From assembly GCA_905200315.1 (NCBI GenBank), contig CAJKKA010000039.1, forward strand, positions 1-13,162: a DNA stretch of 13,162 bases, written 5' to 3'. The DNA is from an uncultured Clostridium sp. Its GTDB lineage: Bacteria > Bacillota_A > Clostridia > TANB77 > CAG-508. Each line of letters starts with the position of its first letter. The first letter of the stretch is position 1. Under the pieces are notes generated by a model, which worked only from the letters and a program-made list of their open reading frames with translations, searched no databases and was not told the DNA's origin. A program made the translations under genes and the position numbers. Shown here one piece after another: positions 11,906-13,162 of the stretch.

Positions 11906-11913
11906 AAAATAAA
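11906..11913 (+). repeat. Target-site duplication, right
   Basis: AAAATAAA, identical to 8584-8591, immediately outside the right inverted repeat. Confidence 0.65.
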
Positions 11914-11922
11914 AGACTTTGT

Positions 11923-11993
11923 AGCGGAGGTTGATTTCACATTGGTTCGTGATGACCTGTCATCACGATCCAATTGTGAAACAATTGGAGCGG
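11923..11993 (+). repeat. Bistable intergenic element, copy 5
   Basis: AGCGGAGG; arm A TTTCACATTGG; consensus dyad 11944-11971; A' CCAATTGTGAAA; A'' CAATTGG; 3' box AGCGG. Arm A matches A' over almost its full length (one base shorter). It lies 10 nt right of the transposon's target duplication. Confidence 0.85.
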
Positions 11994-12100
11994 ATAGATA
12001 AAAATTTCTGTTTTTGCAAATTTTGAATGTATTTTGTTATACAAAAATTAAAATTGCATAGTATTAGTATAATTACAAAAAAAACAGGAGGATTAACACA

Positions 12101-12205
12101 ATGTATAAAAAAATAAACAAAAAAAATGCGGAAAGATTATATCTTACCGGAGCAACATAATACATACAAGCGGATAAATTTAGTCTGATAAGGAAGTTAA
12201 TATAA
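12101..12205 (+). CDS. Short basic ORF, 34 aa, possibly a truncated gene start
   Basis: A 34-codon ORF beginning MYKKINKKMRKDY, with a perfect AGGAGG (12086-12091) 9 nt upstream and a TATAAT (12068-12073) before that. It ends where the GAA-triloop structured region begins. The good translation signals suggest it is or was the start of a gene. I do not recognise the sequence; it could be a leader peptide, a small basic protein or the remnant of a longer protein. Confidence 0.4.
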
Positions 12206-12239
12206 TTTTTTTACAGGGTAAATTTTGCGATTTGCAGTA

Positions 12240-12600
12240 TTATAGCAGTAAAAAAGATATATCTGGGCGAAGTTAGAGCGGACAAAAACGAAGTTTTTGG
12301 AGCGATAACGAGCAACAGATACATAAGCGGAGCGGAGCGAATAGCCGAAGGCTATGAAGTGAAGTAAAGCGGTGTGAGTGAAACGAACACGAGAAACGAA
12401 GTTTCGGAGTGTGAAGTGGAACGGCAAGTAAACGAATTGGTACCGATTCGGGAATTGCGCTGGTTCTTTTAATCGTAATAGATTTTAAAAAATTCTATTT
12501 TTTAAAAAATCTATGTAGGGTAAAAGAAACGAGCGCAGCGAGTAAAATTTTTGAAAACCTAGTGTTTTCAAAGTCGGAAGTCTAATTGCACAGACTTAAA
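12240..12600 (+). ncRNA. Dense array of hairpins with GAA triloops, possible structured RNA
   Basis: Perfect stems closed by C-GAA-G: CAAAAAC/GTTTTTG (12283-12299), ATAGCC/GGCTAT (12341-12355) and GAAAC/GTTTC (12393-12405), the last inside ACAC/GTGT. Further on are AGATTTTAAAAAA with its complement (12480-12512), TTTGAAAAC/GTTTTCAAA (about 12550-12572) and AAGTCT/AGACTT (about 12578-12597). GC content is locally higher than elsewhere. GGAGCG, the 3' box of the bistable elements, recurs here. No known RNA family is recognised and the boundaries are approximate. Confidence 0.4.
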
Positions 12601-12866
12601 AAAGAGCTGAATGTACTTAACTTTTTAGGCAAGAAGTCCGTCTGTAGTATTGTATACCAATACTTTTTTTTATTGCAAAAATATATTGTACTCCAATATG
12701 TATTTAAATATATTGAATACCAATAGAAGCCTGTAAGAAAAAATGAAATTTGACTAGGGTAATTTATCGACAACAAAAATAGAAGGGTCTTAGAATGGAT
12801 TTTAGAAGGTCAAAAAGAGGGCAAAAAATATAAAAGTAGAGGTTAAATATAAAACTTTGAGTATGT
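12601..12866 (+). other. Spacer without recognised genes
   Basis: AT-rich, no convincing ORF. A 12-codon reading frame (MDFRRSKRGQKI) at 12795 with GAAGGG upstream is the only candidate and is too short to judge. Confidence 0.3.
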
Positions 12867-12942
12867 AGCGGAAACAAAATATTTTTATGGGTTCGTAATG
12901 ACAAGTCATTACGATCCAATCAAAATATTTTGATTGGAGCGG
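12867..12942 (+). repeat. Bistable intergenic element, copy 6
   Basis: AGCGGAAAC; arm A AAAATATTTTTATGGG; dyad 12890-12917, in which both arms changed together (GTGATGAC to GTAATGAC; GTCATCAC to GTCATTAC); A' CCAATCAAAAT; A'' ATTTTGATTGG; 3' box AGCGG. This is the clearest compensatory change in the dyad. It ends 99 nt before the next gene. Confidence 0.85.
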
Positions 12943-13041
12943 TAAGTTAAAAAAAATTTTTAGTCACGACACGTCATCTATTTTAATTTCTTAAAATTTT
13001 TTATATAACTAATAAAAAGATAAAATTTTAGGAGGTTTCCG

Positions 13042-13162
13042 ATGAGCGAAATAAAAGATACAAAAATACAAGTTAGGCTAACAAAAGAAGAAAAAGAACA
13101 GATACAAGCTTATTTTAAAGAAAACTGCATGAATTTGAGCGAATACATGAGAAAGCACTTAT
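13042..13162 (+). CDS. Ribbon-helix-helix protein, MobC/plasmid mobilisation-like (3' truncated by window)
   Basis: Only the first 40 codons are in the window. The start has AGGAGG (13030-13035) at good spacing. The peptide begins MSEIKDTKIQVRLTKEEK, and NLSEYMRKHL follows. This is the pattern of the ribbon-helix-helix domain in MobC-like mobilisation accessory proteins: a KIQVRLT strand, then a helix, then the typical (S)xYxR second helix. Such proteins bind near the transfer origin and assist the relaxase, or repress their own operon. With only the N-terminus visible, a plain repressor cannot be excluded. Confidence 0.65.
   Translation, partial: MSEIKDTKIQVRLTKEEKEQIQAYFKENCMNLSEYMRKHL

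Noticed and set aside
11780..12001. 73-aa plus-strand ORF across the right end of the erm element
   Set aside because: It runs through a terminator hairpin, the inverted repeat, the target duplication and repeat copy 5, and has no ribosome binding site. An artefact of structured sequence.
12197..12427. 76-aa minus-strand ORF
   Set aside because: It is the complement of the GAA-triloop hairpin array. Its Phe/Arg/Ser composition looks non-natural and there is no binding site.
12582..12776. 64-aa minus-strand ORF rich in Phe, Tyr and Ser
   Set aside because: No translation signal; composition expected from the complement of AT-rich spacer.
110..12942. Dispersed repeats as CRISPR, type III toxin-antitoxin repeats or integron attC sites
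   Set aside because: Copies are kilobases apart and not tandem, no cas, toxin or integrase genes are adjacent, and the attC core motifs are absent. The palindrome spacing of 2 nt also differs from dif-type sites.

Overview
The window is very AT-rich, with strong AGGAGG-type ribosome binding sites, TTGACA/TATAAT promoters with 17-bp spacers and many hairpin-plus-U-tract terminators. This points to a low-GC Firmicute. An Erm methyltransferase recognised as Erm(Q), a ParM/ParR pair, a small serine resolvase and a lysine-rich Rep-like protein together suggest a Clostridium perfringens plasmid, probably of the pCW3 family. The species and plasmid family are inferred from gene content, not proven.

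Layout. 1-105: right end of an insertion-type element running off the left edge, ending in an inverted-repeat end at 32-55, then a terminator. 110-1854: a catalytically dead-looking DEDDh exonuclease homologue, a 54-aa DUF3970-like protein and a 177-aa unknown protein; two promoters share an identical 21-bp upstream box. 1870-4666: a small ribbon-helix-helix protein, then a probable partition operon (centromere-like region, ParM, ParR) followed by a membrane-anchored coiled protein and a NUMOD4/HNH endonuclease. 4667-5631: repeat-rich spacer, candidate resolution site and serine resolvase. 5632-7926: Rep-like protein between ~110-bp repeats; two copies on its 3' side form a giant inverted repeat around a 22-nt alternating AT tract, the best origin candidate. 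8000-8585: structured non-coding sequence and a 33-aa hydrophobic peptide. 8592-11905: a 3.3-kb non-autonomous element with 24-bp inverted ends and an exact 8-bp duplication, carrying a macrolide-type resistance module. 11906-13162: backbone resumes with a short ORF, about 400 nt of GAA-triloop hairpins and the start of another ribbon-helix-helix gene.

Two things stand out. First, six copies of a ~70-nt element lie between genes, all on the plus strand. Each has a conserved central dyad and three variable segments (A, A', A'') in which A' is complementary to both A and A''. The arms differ between copies while the pairing is kept, which looks like a repeated bistable RNA or a recurrent structured DNA site. 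I do not recognise it.

Second, the resistance module is layered. A 23-codon leader is followed by a terminator with a competing antiterminator. A 9-codon ORF ending in Ile-Phe-Val comes next. Then two near-identical RLR-class leader peptides precede erm(Q) (target methylation) and an HflX-type ribosome-splitting GTPase. The module therefore appears to couple ribosome modification with rescue of drug-stalled ribosomes under the same drug-sensing leader.
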